The position numbers were made by a program, and so were the translations under genes. A stretch of DNA of 64,000 nt from Blautia glucerasea (GTDB lineage Bacteria; Bacillota; Clostridia; Lachnospirales; Lachnospiraceae), in assembly GCF_020537505.1 (NCBI RefSeq), contig NZ_JAJBMO010000018.1:1-64000 (forward strand). Direction: 5' to 3'. Positions 7,062-15,416 of this stretch are shown piece after piece; positions within the stretch are counted from its first letter, which is position 1; every line of letters begins with the position of its first letter. The notes below the pieces were generated by a model. That model ran no database searches and was not told the origin of the DNA. It saw only the letters and a list, made by a program, of their open reading frames with translations.

Positions 7062-8714
7062 ATGAGCAGGAAAAAACAAGTCAATCAAAAAATCACAGCG
7101 CTTTACTGCCGTATCTCTCTGGACGATGGCAGCGATAATGAGAGCATGAGCATTAGCAACCAGAAACTTATGCTCCGGGACTTTGCCGAAAAAAACGGGA
7201 TGTTCCAGTATGAGTATTATGTGGATGACGGTTATACAGGCCGCAACTTCAACCGCCCTTCCTTTCAGCGTATGATTGCTGATATTGAGGCGGGAAAGAT
7301 TGGCTGTGTCATCACAAAAGACCTGTCCAGACTGGGCAGAAATTATATCGAGGCCGGCAGCTATATCGAAATCTTTTTCCCCAAACACAATGTACGATAT
7401 ATCGCCATTACAGACGGAGTTGACAGCCTGACCCGCCAGGAAATGGACATCACGCCCTTTAAGAATATCCTGAATGATATGTACAGCCGGGATATTTCCA
7501 AAAAGGTGCTGGCGGGGCGTATGACCCGTTCCCGGCAGGGAAAGTTTTGTGGTGGGCAGCCGCCTCTCGGATTGATGCGTGACCCGGATGACCGGGGGCA
7601 TTTGATCCTTGACCCGGAGACGGCGCCGGTGATCCGAAAAATCTATGACATGGCGCTGGACGGCTGGGGCTGTATGCGGATCGCAAAGCAGCTCATGGAT
7701 GACAAGGTTCCTATCACGAGGGTAAAGAGCAATACGGAATGTGACGTCAACTATTATGCGTGGGGCGGTGCAAGGATCAGTCATATCCTGCGAAACCCAT
7801 TCTATAAGGGCGCACATCTGGTCTGCCGGACACATCAGAAAGGGATTCGTTCCAACACCTATGACATTATCCCCCGTGAGGACTGGGAAATCATTGAGGA
7901 TTGCCATGAAGCAATCGTTTCCCCGGAAGAATGGGAGCAGGTGCAGTCAATCATTGACCGCAGACCTACCATTATGAAAGGCAACTCCTGTCCCTTCTAT
8001 AACCTGTTCCACGGTATCATTTACTGTGCTACCTGCGGAAAGTCCATGCAGGTGCGGTATGAAAAGGTGGGCAGAACCGGAAAAAACCGTTTTACCGGCG
8101 AGATGCGGGAGCCGATTGACAAGGCGTATTATATCTGCCAGACCTACAACCGGCTGGGCAAGAACGCCTGCACCAGCCATAAGATCGAGGCAAGGGATTT
8201 GTATGACCTTGTTCTGAAGGACATTCAGGAACTGGCGGCACAGGCTCTCAAAGATGCCGACGCATTTTATCAGCGACTGAGCAGCCGGATGGAGCGCCGG
8301 TATCTGATAGACGCTTCCCAGACGCAGAAAGAACGCCAGCGGCTGGAAGCCAGAAATCAGGAGATTGACGGGATGTTCCTGAGCCTTTACACCGATAAGG
8401 CTAAAGGGATACTGACCGAGCAGCGTTTTATGAAGCTGACGGCGGCGCTGGAACAGGAGCAGGAAGCCAACCAGAAGCGCCTGCAAGACCTGATGTTGAT
8501 GATGCGACACTCTGACGAACAGGAAAGCGAAGTCCGCACCTTTATCCGGGAAATCCGGCGCTACGCCGCCATTGAAGAACTGGACGAGGCGGTGCTGAAC
8601 CGGCTCATCAGCAAGATTCTGGTGGGTGAAGTCAAGAAGATTGACGGACAGAAAGTGCAGGAAGTCAGGATCATTTATAACTTTGTCGGAGAAATCCCGG
8701 AGATTACAGAATAA
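7062..8714 (+). CDS. large serine recombinase of IME-1 (TndX/TnpX type)
   Basis: This 550-residue site-specific recombinase excises and integrates IME-1. The catalytic serine is Ser19 in ALYCRIS; the resolvase catalytic domain spans about residues 11-155 (including the ITKDLSRLGRN block), followed by a Recombinase domain, a zinc ribbon (IYCATCGKSM ... YYICQTYNRLGKNACTSH) and a C-terminal coiled coil. The ATG at 7062 has AAGGAG 6 nt upstream. The GA dinucleotide at both element ends fits this family's crossover. It is about 30-40 percent similar by eye to the IME-2 recombinase, which explains the different target site. Confidence 0.95.
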   Translation: MSRKKQVNQKITALYCRISLDDGSDNESMSISNQKLMLRDFAEKNGMFQYEYYVDDGYTGRNFNRPSFQRMIADIEAGKIGCVITKDLSRLGRNYIEAGSYIEIFFPKHNVRYIAITDGVDSLTRQEMDITPFKNILNDMYSRDISKKVLAGRMTRSRQGKFCGGQPPLGLMRDPDDRGHLILDPETAPVIRKIYDMALDGWGCMRIAKQLMDDKVPITRVKSNTECDVNYYAWGGARISHILRNPFYKGAHLVCRTHQKGIRSNTYDIIPREDWEIIEDCHEAIVSPEEWEQVQSIIDRRPTIMKGNSCPFYNLFHGIIYCATCGKSMQVRYEKVGRTGKNRFTGEMREPIDKAYYICQTYNRLGKNACTSHKIEARDLYDLVLKDIQELAAQALKDADAFYQRLSSRMERRYLIDASQTQKERQRLEARNQEIDGMFLSLYTDKAKGILTEQRFMKLTAALEQEQEANQKRLQDLMLMMRHSDEQESEVRTFIREIRRYAAIEELDEAVLNRLISKILVGEVKKIDGQKVQEVRIIYNFVGEIPEITE

Positions 8715-8720
8715 TCAGTG

Positions 8721-8758
8721 ATCCCCATCTCTCAATCAATGAGGGATGGGGATTTTTT
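8721..8758 (+). terminator. rho-independent terminator of the IME-1 recombinase operon
   Basis: ATCCCCATC-(T)-CTCA and its complement TGAG-GGATGGGGAT form a long stem with a four-base loop, directly followed by a run of T. It begins 7 nt after the recombinase stop. Confidence 0.9.
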
Positions 8759-8810
8759 CTTTGCCGTCGTCCGGCAGATGTTACATTAAATTTTCCAAAG
8801 TGGATTGCAA

Positions 8811-11144
8811 TTATAATTCATTGATTGTTTCAGTAATTGCCATGTTTCGAATCCGCTTCGCTGGGGCATGAACCGCAAGAGCTGCGGCAGCAAATACAAA
8901 TAGAATGATAAGGCAGAGCGTCATTCCTGGCAGATGCCATGTCATGCCAAAATAGCGTGTAATGAGTCGAGCGTACAGCATACGGCTCAGCAGCAGACCG
9001 GCAATACAGCCGACAATCAGCCCGGAAACAGCATAGGTAAAGGCTTCCGCAGCAACCATCCGAGTAAGCTGACTGCCATCCATTCCAATTGCACGCATGA
9101 CGCCATACTGCTTTGTACGGGCAGAAACGCTCATCGAAATGCTGTTGACAATGTTAAAAAGAGAAATCAGTCCAATAATCGCCAGAAAACCATATACGAC
9201 AATTCTGGAAGCCAGATAGGTAGCAGCTTCCTGCGAATTACGCTCTCGCACATCCGATACAATGATCTCGTCTGTTGCAAGGTGGGCAATTTGCATTACA
9301 GTCTGCTCTGTTGCTGAATCGTTCAGCAAAACGCCGATCATATTATAGTTCTGCGCTCCGACCAGACGGTCAAATAGCGCCTGTGGGCAGATGACTGTAA
9401 CATCATCCGGGAACATTCCCTCCGAAAAAGCCCCCACAATGGTAAGGTCTCTTCCGCTTATATAAACGGTATCTCCAACCTTCAACGGGTTGTTTTTATT
9501 ATAGATCGTCATGACTTCGTTGCTGCTGGCTGCCTGATCGGCCATCCTGCCTGCTACAACGAGATCCCTGCTTTTTTCCATCATAAAATCATCGTAGGAA
9601 CCCAGCACCACATGCTCTACCTCTTTCTGCGGACTGCTGGCAGGAGTGTTGGTAAGACCGGTTGCGCCCCAGACATACCCAACACCCGGAATCGCACGCA
9701 GCTGTTCTGCCATACTGCGGGACAATACCTGTTCGTTTCCGTACCCGTTCAAGAGAATATCCGGCTGCCACGGAGCTTGACCGGGCAAAAGCAAGCCGGC
9801 AAATTTAAGCAGTACAGAAAAGCAGAGCACCAAAACAATACTGAGTGCAAAAGAAGATGTCATTAAAAACAGGTTCTTTTTACCGGCAATGGCGTGATGG
9901 GCTCCCAACGACAACTCGATTTTTCCAAAGCTATAGTTTGAAGCATGACGCGAAGCGGAAAGATTCTCTCCCGTGCCGGAGACCGCCGCCACAGGTGAGA
10001 CCCGTGCCGCCCGTCGCGCCGGTGACTCTGCCGCCAGCAGGACGGTCACGATACCGACCACGATGCCACTGACTAAACCTACAGGACTGATTTGAAAAAC
10101 CGGTGTTGTGGAAAACTCGCCACCGATGCCATAATGCAGCGCCGCGCAAATGCTCCAGCTGGCAAGTGTGCCAAGCAGAACGCCTACGGGCACAGCCGTT
10201 TTGCACCAGTTAAGCGCTTCTAAACGGACAAATCGGATAATTTGAGATTTGCTCATGCCGATACAGCGCATCATTCCGAAGAACTGGATTCGTTGTGCCA
10301 GATTGCTGTTCATGCTGCCGGAGATCATCAGTACACCTGCCAGAAGAACCAGCACAAACAGAACTGCGGCAAGGCTGTAAACATTTTTTGCGGCGCTGCT
10401 ATCGCTTTGTCCGGCGATAGCCATCACACCGGTGTTTTCTGAGACAGCATTTTCCGGCAGGTTATGCTGTGCCGTCAGTTCCGGGATTGCTTTAGCTGCC
10501 TTAGACGCGCTGGTAAACTGGACATAATATGACGTTTGAAGATTATGGACGTTGTTCTGCTCCATCAGCGCTGCAAATGCTGTGCGCGGCAGGTAGGCAT
10601 CCATCAAAGAATATTGCCCGGAATAGTAGCTTTCCTCCACACCGCCCAAACCGGACACTGTAAAATCCCAGTCTCCGGACGGCGTACGTAGTGTAACAGT
10701 GTCCCCAACTGCAACTTGAAGGACACGCGCTGCATTGCTGCTGAGCATGATTTCGCCCATTCCCTGCGGAAAGCGTCCTTCGGCGGCACCAGTTGAATTC
10801 ATTGTCAGATAGGATTCATCAATACCATAAAGTACAACCCTTTTTCCGTCCATGCGGTAGGGCAGTTCTCCGTCCGGGTTAAATATCGTAACTGCACCAA
10901 TCGAAACCACATCATCCCGCTCCGCAATTTTCAGGGCTGTTTCTTGAGAAATGCCGTCCAACTCTATGTGCCAACTTCCGTTTTTGCCGGTCATTCGGTC
11001 GCTTTGGGTTCGAATCATCATATCCGCCACGCTAAAAATTGCTGTCACCAGAAATATCGAAATAATGACACACAGAATGGTCATCCGATTCTGCCGTTTC
11101 CGCACCTTTGCAGAGATCGGCACAAGGCTTAAATAGCTTTTCAT
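8811..11144 (-). CDS. FtsX-type ABC transporter permease (IME-1 cargo)
   Basis: This membrane protein of about 777 residues has an N-terminal transmembrane helix, a MacB-like extracytoplasmic domain, a first FtsX core (around [21 protein letters not shown]), further helices, a second extracytoplasmic domain, and a second FtsX core ([19 protein letters not shown]). This is the duplicated layout of MacB/YtrF-like exporters. The ATG at 11144 overlaps the ATPase stop as ATGA and has GGGAGGTG upstream, so the pair is translationally coupled. With the ATPase and the adjacent two-component genes it probably forms an antimicrobial-peptide or envelope-stress resistance module. The actual substrate is unknown. 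Confidence 0.88.
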   Translation of the reverse strand: MKSYLSLVPISAKVRKRQNRMTILCVIISIFLVTAIFSVADMMIRTQSDRMTGKNGSWHIELDGISQETALKIAERDDVVSIGAVTIFNPDGELPYRMDGKRVVLYGIDESYLTMNSTGAAEGRFPQGMGEIMLSSNAARVLQVAVGDTVTLRTPSGDWDFTVSGLGGVEESYYSGQYSLMDAYLPRTAFAALMEQNNVHNLQTSYYVQFTSASKAAKAIPELTAQHNLPENAVSENTGVMAIAGQSDSSAAKNVYSLAAVLFVLVLLAGVLMISGSMNSNLAQRIQFFGMMRCIGMSKSQIIRFVRLEALNWCKTAVPVGVLLGTLASWSICAALHYGIGGEFSTTPVFQISPVGLVSGIVVGIVTVLLAAESPARRAARVSPVAAVSGTGENLSASRHASNYSFGKIELSLGAHHAIAGKKNLFLMTSSFALSIVLVLCFSVLLKFAGLLLPGQAPWQPDILLNGYGNEQVLSRSMAEQLRAIPGVGYVWGATGLTNTPASSPQKEVEHVVLGSYDDFMMEKSRDLVVAGRMADQAASSNEVMTIYNKNNPLKVGDTVYISGRDLTIVGAFSEGMFPDDVTVICPQALFDRLVGAQNYNMIGVLLNDSATEQTVMQIAHLATDEIIVSDVRERNSQEAATYLASRIVVYGFLAIIGLISLFNIVNSISMSVSARTKQYGVMRAIGMDGSQLTRMVAAEAFTYAVSGLIVGCIAGLLLSRMLYARLITRYFGMTWHLPGMTLCLIILFVFAAAALAVHAPAKRIRNMAITETINEL

Positions 11145-11824
11145 TCCCGGCACCTCCCAAAATCGGTGAGGTTACCGTCCGATACCTGCAATACCCGGTC
11201 AGCCGTTTGCGCGATACTACGGTTGTGGGTAATCATAATAATCGTCTGCTCATACTTTTTGGATGCTTCTTTCAGCAGGGCAATGACCTCGCTGCTGTTC
11301 TGGGTGTCCAGATTGCCGGTCGGCTCGTCAGCCAGGATCAGGGCTGGCCGGGTAATGAGCGCACGGCCAATCGCCACACGCTGCTGCTGTCCGCCGGAGA
11401 GCTGGCTGGGCAGATGGTTCCGGCGCTCTTTCAGGTTCAGTACCGCAAGAAGTTCTTCCAGATATTTCTTATCCGGCTTCTGGTAGTCCAGCAGCACCGG
11501 GAAGATGATGTTCTGCTCCACCGTTAACTCCGGCACAAGGTTAAACGCCTGAAAGATAAAGCCAATGTTCCTGCGGCGGAATACCGTCAGCTTGCGCTCG
11601 TCCATGGCAAAAATGTCCTTACCGTCGATCAGCACCTTGCCGGTCGTGGGCGTGTCCAGCGCGCCGATCATGTTCAGCAGCGTACTTTTGCCGGAACCGG
11701 ATTCCCCCACGACGGCCACATATTCCCCCTTGGGAACGGAAAAACTGACATCCTTCAAAGCCTTGACTGCGGTTTCTCCGCTGCCATAGGTCTTACAAAT
11801 GTTTTTGACCTCTAATAAATTCAT
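11141..11824 (-). CDS. ABC transporter ATP-binding protein (LolD/MacB-like, IME-1 cargo)
   Basis: This 227-residue ATPase has Walker [10 protein letters not shown], signature [15 protein letters not shown], Walker [13 protein letters not shown] and a switch His in MITHN. These features and the length match the LolD/SalX-like class that pairs with FtsX-type permeases. The ATG at 11824 is chosen with AGAGGT 9 nt upstream; an upstream in-frame extension lacks support. The response-regulator-type repeats at 11910-11939 lie just before it, so the transporter is probably induced by the neighbouring two-component system. Confidence 0.93.
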   Translation of the reverse strand: MNLLEVKNICKTYGSGETAVKALKDVSFSVPKGEYVAVVGESGSGKSTLLNMIGALDTPTTGKVLIDGKDIFAMDERKLTVFRRRNIGFIFQAFNLVPELTVEQNIIFPVLLDYQKPDKKYLEELLAVLNLKERRNHLPSQLSGGQQQRVAIGRALITRPALILADEPTGNLDTQNSSEVIALLKEASKKYEQTIIMITHNRSIAQTADRVLQVSDGNLTDFGRCRE

Positions 11825-11909
11825 CGTGCATATACCTCTTTCTTCATGTTTTGCGAAATAGGCGGGCTGCTTTTGTTTTTCCTGCCTATGAGGAAAGGAT
11901 AGCACCGAA

Positions 11910-11939
11910 ATATTACTGTAACCCTACACTCAGCCTACA
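11910..11939 (-). promoter_or_regulatory. putative response-regulator box and promoter for the ABC exporter
   Basis: On the - strand TGTAGG occurs twice 11 bp apart (11939-11934 and 11928-11923), followed by TAATAT at 11915-11910 as -10 box. Direct repeats with an 11-bp period over the -35 position are typical for OmpR/VanR-type regulators. The left repeat also belongs to a palindrome CCTACAA-TT-TTGTAGG covering the histidine kinase stop codon. Confidence 0.6.
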
Positions 11940-12972
11940 ATTTTGTAGGAATTAAAAAATTCATGGTGAAGGTCGTGCCTTTTCCAAGTTCACTGTCCAC
12001 CTCAATCGTGCCGCTATGGGCTTCCACGATGGTCTTTGCCAGCGGCAGGCCCAGCCCGATGCCCTGCTTGTCCTGGGAAAAGCGGCTGCGGTAGAACCGC
12101 TTGAAAATATGGTGCAGGTCCTCCGGATGGATGCCGCAGCCGTTGTCCTTTACGGCGATCTGAACGGCATTGGGCAGAGCTTTCCATGTAATATGAACCG
12201 CGTCGCCGCTCTCCGTATGGTCGAGGGCGTTTTTCACGATGTTGTCAATGGCCTCGGTCAGCCAGTCGCGGTCGCAGAAAAGAAGGACCTCCTCCGGGCC
12301 GGACAGGACAAGTTCTTTATGCTCCTGTTTGGCCCGGTATGCGAAATGCAGCTCAACATCCCGCAGCATATCCGCCACATTCTCGGCCCCCTTTTCCAGC
12401 GTGACGGAACCGGCGTCCAGCCTTGTGATCTTCAGCAGGCTCTGCACCAGCGTTTCCATGCGGTCAAGCTCCTGCTCAGACAGGTCAGCAAATTCTTTCA
12501 CGGAGGACGCTTCTATATCTTCCTCATGAAGCAGGCCATTATAAATATTCAGTGCCGCCAGCGGTGTTTTCAGCTGGTGGGAAATATCGGAGATCGTATT
12601 TTTCAAAAATTCCTTTTCCCGAAGCTCGTTATCTGCGTGGGCGTTCAAAACCGCCGCCAGGGAATTGACGGAATGGAACAGCCGATATAGCTCCCCCTCA
12701 CTGTCGCATTCAATACGTGCGTTGCTATCCCCGTCAAGATACACATTGATCTGGGATACCGCCTGTTCCATGATCTTATTCTGCTTTTTGAAATAGGAGC
12801 AGCAAACCACCCATATAGCCGCCGCTGCCAACAAAAAAATAAACAGCAGGCACAAAGAAAGCCTTTGATAGCGCAGCCATAAAAAGCCCTGTGCCAGCAG
12901 GAGGGATGCTGCCCAGATAACCGATACCGCAAGAAACAGATTTCTGATATCCTTATTTGCAAGTATTTTCAT
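11935..12972 (-). CDS. sensor histidine kinase (IME-1 cargo)
   Basis: This 345-residue membrane kinase has two transmembrane helices at about residues 11-33 and 38-60 with almost no loop between them, a HAMP-like linker, an H-box with His132 (SDISHQLKTPLAAL), an N-box (DNIVKNALDHT), and G boxes (DNGCGI, GIGLGLPLAK). The short extracytoplasmic loop is typical of intramembrane-sensing or transporter-coupled kinases. The ATG at 12972 has GAGG 6 nt upstream and starts 9 nt after the response regulator stop. It should phosphorylate the adjacent regulator to induce the ABC exporter. Confidence 0.92.
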   Translation of the reverse strand: MKILANKDIRNLFLAVSVIWAASLLLAQGFLWLRYQRLSLCLLFIFLLAAAAIWVVCCSYFKKQNKIMEQAVSQINVYLDGDSNARIECDSEGELYRLFHSVNSLAAVLNAHADNELREKEFLKNTISDISHQLKTPLAALNIYNGLLHEEDIEASSVKEFADLSEQELDRMETLVQSLLKITRLDAGSVTLEKGAENVADMLRDVELHFAYRAKQEHKELVLSGPEEVLLFCDRDWLTEAIDNIVKNALDHTESGDAVHITWKALPNAVQIAVKDNGCGIHPEDLHHIFKRFYRSRFSQDKQGIGLGLPLAKTIVEAHSGTIEVDSELGKGTTFTMNFLIPTKL

Positions 12973-12980
12973 AGGCTGCC

Positions 12981-13667
12981 TCACCCTACTACATTCCATT
13001 TATAGCCCATGCGACGGACGGTCAGGAGCATCTGCGGGTCACTGGGGTTATCCTCAATCTTCATGCGAAGCCGCCGCATATACACGGTGAGGGTGCTGCT
13101 GTCGATATAATTTCCGTCGCAGTCCCACAGTTTATCTAATATCTGCTCCTTGGTAAGCACCGTATTGGGGTTTCGCATAAACAGGCACAGCAGCTTGTAT
13201 TCAGCAGCGGTCAAATCCAACAGCTCCCCATTTTTGAAAGCCTGACCCTGCAGCAAAAGAACCTTGATTCCGTTCGATTGCAGTTCTGTGTCCGTTGCGC
13301 TGAAATCCTTTGCACGGCGAAGCAGGGCATTGACCCGTGAAACCAGGACTCCAAGCTTGAAGGGCTTGGTGATATAGTCGTCGCCGCCCATATCCAGCCC
13401 CATAATGATACTCGTTTCTTCGTCCGAAGCGGTCAGAAAGATGATCGGCACCTTGGAAACCTGCCGCACCCGTTTGCAAAATTCAAAGCCGGTGCCGTCC
13501 GGCAGGGATACATCCAGTACCAACAAATCATACCTGCCATCCGCCCACAGCGCATCCGCTTCTTTCAACGTTCTGGCAATATTCAATTCAAATCCCTGCT
13601 TCTTGAACGCAAAGGAAAGCCCGTTGATCAGGCTCAAATCATCTTCCAAAAGTAATATCTTACTCAT
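12981..13667 (-). CDS. OmpR/PhoB-family response regulator (IME-1 cargo)
   Basis: This 228-residue protein has a receiver domain with acidic pocket (LEDD at residues 7-10), phospho-acceptor Asp52 (LVLDVSLPDG) and Lys in FKLGVLVSR region, followed by a winged-helix DNA-binding domain (DLTAAEYKLLCLFMRNP ... SSTLTVYMRRLRMKIED ... GYKWNVV). The ATG at 13667 is chosen because the protein begins MSKILLLEDD there. It overlaps the end of the small HTH gene upstream by 8 nt. Its likely target is the pair of TGTAGG repeats ahead of the exporter ATPase. Confidence 0.93.
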   Translation of the reverse strand: MSKILLLEDDLSLINGLSFAFKKQGFELNIARTLKEADALWADGRYDLLVLDVSLPDGTGFEFCKRVRQVSKVPIIFLTASDEETSIIMGLDMGGDDYITKPFKLGVLVSRVNALLRRAKDFSATDTELQSNGIKVLLLQGQAFKNGELLDLTAAEYKLLCLFMRNPNTVLTKEQILDKLWDCDGNYIDSSTLTVYMRRLRMKIEDNPSDPQMLLTVRRMGYKWNVVG

Positions 13668-13848
13668 GCTTCTGTTCCTTTCCCTGTTTCGTCCGGCCAT
13701 CAATCGGCTTTTCCGCAGTTTTGGGAATCAGCCAAACACCGGCCATCTTTACAGCGCTGGGGATACGACCACCAGCGCAATAATAATTTACCCTACGAGG
13801 TGACACGCTCCATTTCTCAGCGGCCTCTTTCAATGTCATATAATCCAT
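13660..13848 (-). CDS. small MerR/excisionase-type helix-turn-helix protein
   Basis: This 62-residue protein has an HTH_17-like domain (MTLKEAAEKWSVSPRRVNYYCAGGRIPSA...). The ATG at 13848 has GGAGGTG 4 nt upstream. It is the first gene of the - strand operon with the response regulator, kinase and exporter and overlaps the regulator start. It lies near the right end of IME-1, so it could be an excisionase-like accessory factor or a cargo regulator. The sequence does not distinguish these. Confidence 0.75.
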   Translation of the reverse strand: MDYMTLKEAAEKWSVSPRRVNYYCAGGRIPSAVKMAGVWLIPKTAEKPIDGRTKQGKEQKHE

Positions 13849-13868
13849 TTCGCACCTCCATCGAGTAT

Positions 13869-13897
13869 ATTATAGTTCTGCGTTTCGAACAATGCAA
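13869..13897 (-). promoter_or_regulatory. sigma-A type promoter of the cargo operon
   Basis: On the - strand TTGCAT (13897-13892) and TATAAT (13874-13869) are separated by 17 nt. A GTTCGAAAC motif with a TTCGAA palindrome lies in the spacer and may be an operator. Confidence 0.7.
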
Positions 13898-13916
13898 GGC
13901 AGAAAACATGAATAAG

Positions 13917-13970
13917 AAAAGGACAAGCACTATGAAAGACTGCTTTCTTTGATAGTGCTTGTCCTTTTTT
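13917..13970. terminator. strong bidirectional terminator at the IME-1 right end
   Basis: A roughly 16-bp stem (AAAGGACAAGCACTAT with ATAGTGCTTGTCCTTT) is flanked by A and T runs, so it can work in both directions. It insulates the cargo operon from the host conjugation genes. Confidence 0.9.
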
Positions 13971-13997
13971 GAATTTACCACTTGACATTGTGGCAAA

Positions 13998-14222
13998 GAG
14001 TTGATGAGCCAAGATGAAATAGCAGTCATGGACGGAGGAAAATGTATTCTGCAGGTGAGAGGTGTCAGACCATTTTTCTCAAATAAATACGATATTTGCA
14101 AACATAAAAATTACAAATATCTGTCCGATTATGACAAAAAGAATACCTTTGATATTGAAAAATATCTGAGTACTAATCTGATACTGAAACCAGAGGATGA
14201 AGTGGAACTGTATCAGATGTAA
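13998..14222 (+). pseudogene. virD4: VirD4/TraG coupling protein, 3' portion
   Basis: Beginning at the right IME-1 junction, the frame reads ELMSQDEIAVMDGGKC and continues through RGVRPFFSNKYD to a stop at 14220-14222. This is the C-terminal end of the coupling protein whose earlier part ends at base 848. It has no start codon or ribosome site of its own except a TTG/ATG pair at 14001-14006 without Shine-Dalgarno, so it is probably not made as a protein. Confidence 0.9.
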
Positions 14223-14246
14223 CTTCTCGACAAATCGTCGGGAAGT
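14222..14246. repeat. 25-bp imperfect palindrome, copy 1
   Basis: The palindrome has arms ACTTC-x-CGAC and GTCG-x-GAAGT around AAAT and starts inside the virD4 stop codon. A near-identical copy (22 of 25 bases) lies at 54307-54331 upstream of xis. It may be a protein-binding site or an RNA hairpin shared by two ICE operons. Confidence 0.55.
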
Positions 14247-14264
14247 GGATCATGGGAGGAAATC

Positions 14265-14366
14265 ATGAATAATTTGGAAAAAGGGAACAGTCGATATCCA
14301 TCGACGAAAATGAATATACCGACTGTACGTGTGAGGAATTTTCCAAGTAGAAAATCCCATGCTTAG
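14265..14366 (+). CDS. small ICE protein between virD4 and maff2
   Basis: This 33-residue basic peptide starts MNNLEKGNSRYPSTKMN. The ATG has GGGAGG 5 nt upstream. A short ORF in this slot is common between virD4 and maff2 of related elements, but the sequence is not recognised. It ends before two small inverted repeats (TGGAAAA/TTTTCCA at about 14434-14453) in the maff2 leader. Confidence 0.5.
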   Translation: MNNLEKGNSRYPSTKMNIPTVRVRNFPSRKSHA

Positions 14367-14463
14367 TGTAGCACAAAAGGCAGGGTTTATATAGTGTTTT
14401 CTTCCATTTCTGGAAAAAATCTAAGAAAGGACTGGAAAATGTAAGTTTTCCAAAGGTACACTT

Positions 14464-14622
14464 ATGGCATTTTTTACAACGGCAATTACGACCTTAAAAA
14501 CATTGGTTTGTGCGATCGGAGCCGGACTTGCAGCCTGGGGAGTGATCAATCTGCTGGAAGGATATGGAACGGACAATCCGGGTGCAAAGTCACAAGGAAT
14601 AAAACAGTTCATGGCTAATTAA
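14464..14622 (+). pseudogene. Maff2 family protein, 5' portion, interrupted by IME-2
   Basis: Maff2 proteins are small two-helix membrane proteins between VirD4 and VirB6 in this ICE class, probably part of the mating channel (VirB2 position). Residues MAFFTTAITTLKTLV ... NLLEGYGTDNPGAKSQGIKQ are typical. After the junction near 14609 the frame reads FMAN and stops, instead of the LMAGGG... second helix found at 25406-25475. AAAGG lies about 8 nt before the ATG at 14464. Confidence 0.88.
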
Positions 14623-14685
14623 AGGGAACAAAAAGAAAGGGAATGCACAATCCAGACGGTATCAGCGGCAGGCTACAAGAATAAA

Positions 14686-14748
14686 TTGTGATTTCACAAG
14701 ATTGGTGTTATAATAAGAGAAAAGTTCCTGCCGGGGCAACCGCCCCGG
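14686..14748 (+). promoter_or_regulatory. IME-2 left promoter with palindromic operator and leader hairpin
   Basis: TTGTGA (14686-14691) and TATAAT (14709-14714) have a 17-nt spacer. The -35 box is half of a perfect palindrome TTGTGA-TT-TCACAA (14686-14699), a likely operator. A GC-rich hairpin CCGGGGC-AACC-GCCCCGG follows at 14731-14748 in the leader without a T run. Confidence 0.75.
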
Positions 14749-14777
14749 TGGTATGGATAGAAAGGCAGGAAAACAAT

Positions 14778-15050
14778 ATGCACATCAGCTATAAACCACT
14801 CTGGCACACACTGTTAGAGCGTGATATGAGAAAAGAGGATTTAAGGCTTGCTGCTGGTATGACAACAAATATGATTGCCAACATGAGCAAAGAGGGAAAG
14901 CACATCAGCATGGATACATTAGCCCGTATCTGTGAAACTCTGAATTGTGAGATTACTGATGTGATTGAGTTAGTACCAGACGAGCCTGCTTCCACAGGAG
15001 GTAAGGAACATGAGCGAATTGAAACCAAGAATAACGGAAAACGGAATTGA
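14778..15050 (+). CDS. small XRE-family regulator (IME-2)
   Basis: This 90-residue protein is mostly a helix-turn-helix domain (WHTLLERDMRKEDLRLAAGMTTNMIANMSKEG ... LARICETLNCEITDVIELV). The ATG at 14778 has GGCAGG upstream and lies behind a strong promoter with the TTGTGA-TT-TCACAA palindrome, which it may bind to control itself. Its 3' end overlaps the tnpV gene by 41 nt in another frame. Confidence 0.85.
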   Translation: MHISYKPLWHTLLERDMRKEDLRLAAGMTTNMIANMSKEGKHISMDTLARICETLNCEITDVIELVPDEPASTGGKEHERIETKNNGKRN

Positions 15051-15387
15051 TTATATCCTTGTCGGAGATTACTACATTCCAGGCTTGAAACTGCCGGAGG
15101 AACACCGCCCTATCGGAAAGTACGGACGAATGCACCGGGAATATTTAAGAGAAGTCCACCCAGCCAGATTGAATACATTGATACTGACCGGAGAATTGTT
15201 GACATATCTTGCAGACCTGAATGAACAGGCACAAAAACGGTTAGACACTATCATGGAGCAGATGAAAGCTACCGAGGGCGTGACAGAGGAATTGAAGTGT
15301 ACCCGACAAATGGAATGGGTGCAGCGTTGCAATAACATTCACAACAGGGCAGAAGAAATTGTTTTGTATGAGATGATTTATTCATAA
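15010..15387 (+). CDS. tnpV: TnpV family transposon protein (IME-2)
   Basis: This 125-residue protein of the TnpV family was first noted in Tn4451-like elements. Family marks include IGKYGRMHREYLREVHPARLN, LTGELLTYL, and the C-terminal ...EEIVLYEMIYS. The ATG at 15010 has AGGAGG 8 nt upstream, inside the preceding regulator gene. Its function is not established; it is usually carried by mobilizable or conjugative elements next to an HTH gene. A second TnpV gene lies in the host ICE at 44571-44912. Confidence 0.85.
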   Translation: MSELKPRITENGIDYILVGDYYIPGLKLPEEHRPIGKYGRMHREYLREVHPARLNTLILTGELLTYLADLNEQAQKRLDTIMEQMKATEGVTEELKCTRQMEWVQRCNNIHNRAEEIVLYEMIYS

Positions 15388-15416
15388 CGGGAGCAATTAA
15401 ATCGGAGGTATATAAG

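Larger units (their letters stand above)
849..13999. mobile_element. IME-1: serine-recombinase mobilizable element inserted in virD4
   Basis: The boundaries are the GA dinucleotides at 849-850 and 13998-13999. Joining the outer flanks gives the codons for KTGK-ELMSQ, which restores virD4 without gain or loss of bases. A GA crossover is typical of the TndX/TnpX class of large serine recombinases, and such an enzyme is encoded at 7062-8714. The cargo is a two-component system with an ABC exporter. The backbone is an XRE regulator, a TTRAP-like protein, a MOBV-like relaxase, a CHC2 primase, a VirE helicase, a small protein and the recombinase. Base composition is clearly more GC-rich than the host ICE. 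Confidence 0.88.

Noticed and set aside
7044..7907. 287-codon - strand frame over the serine recombinase
   Set aside because: Pure antisense shadow of a conserved catalytic domain.
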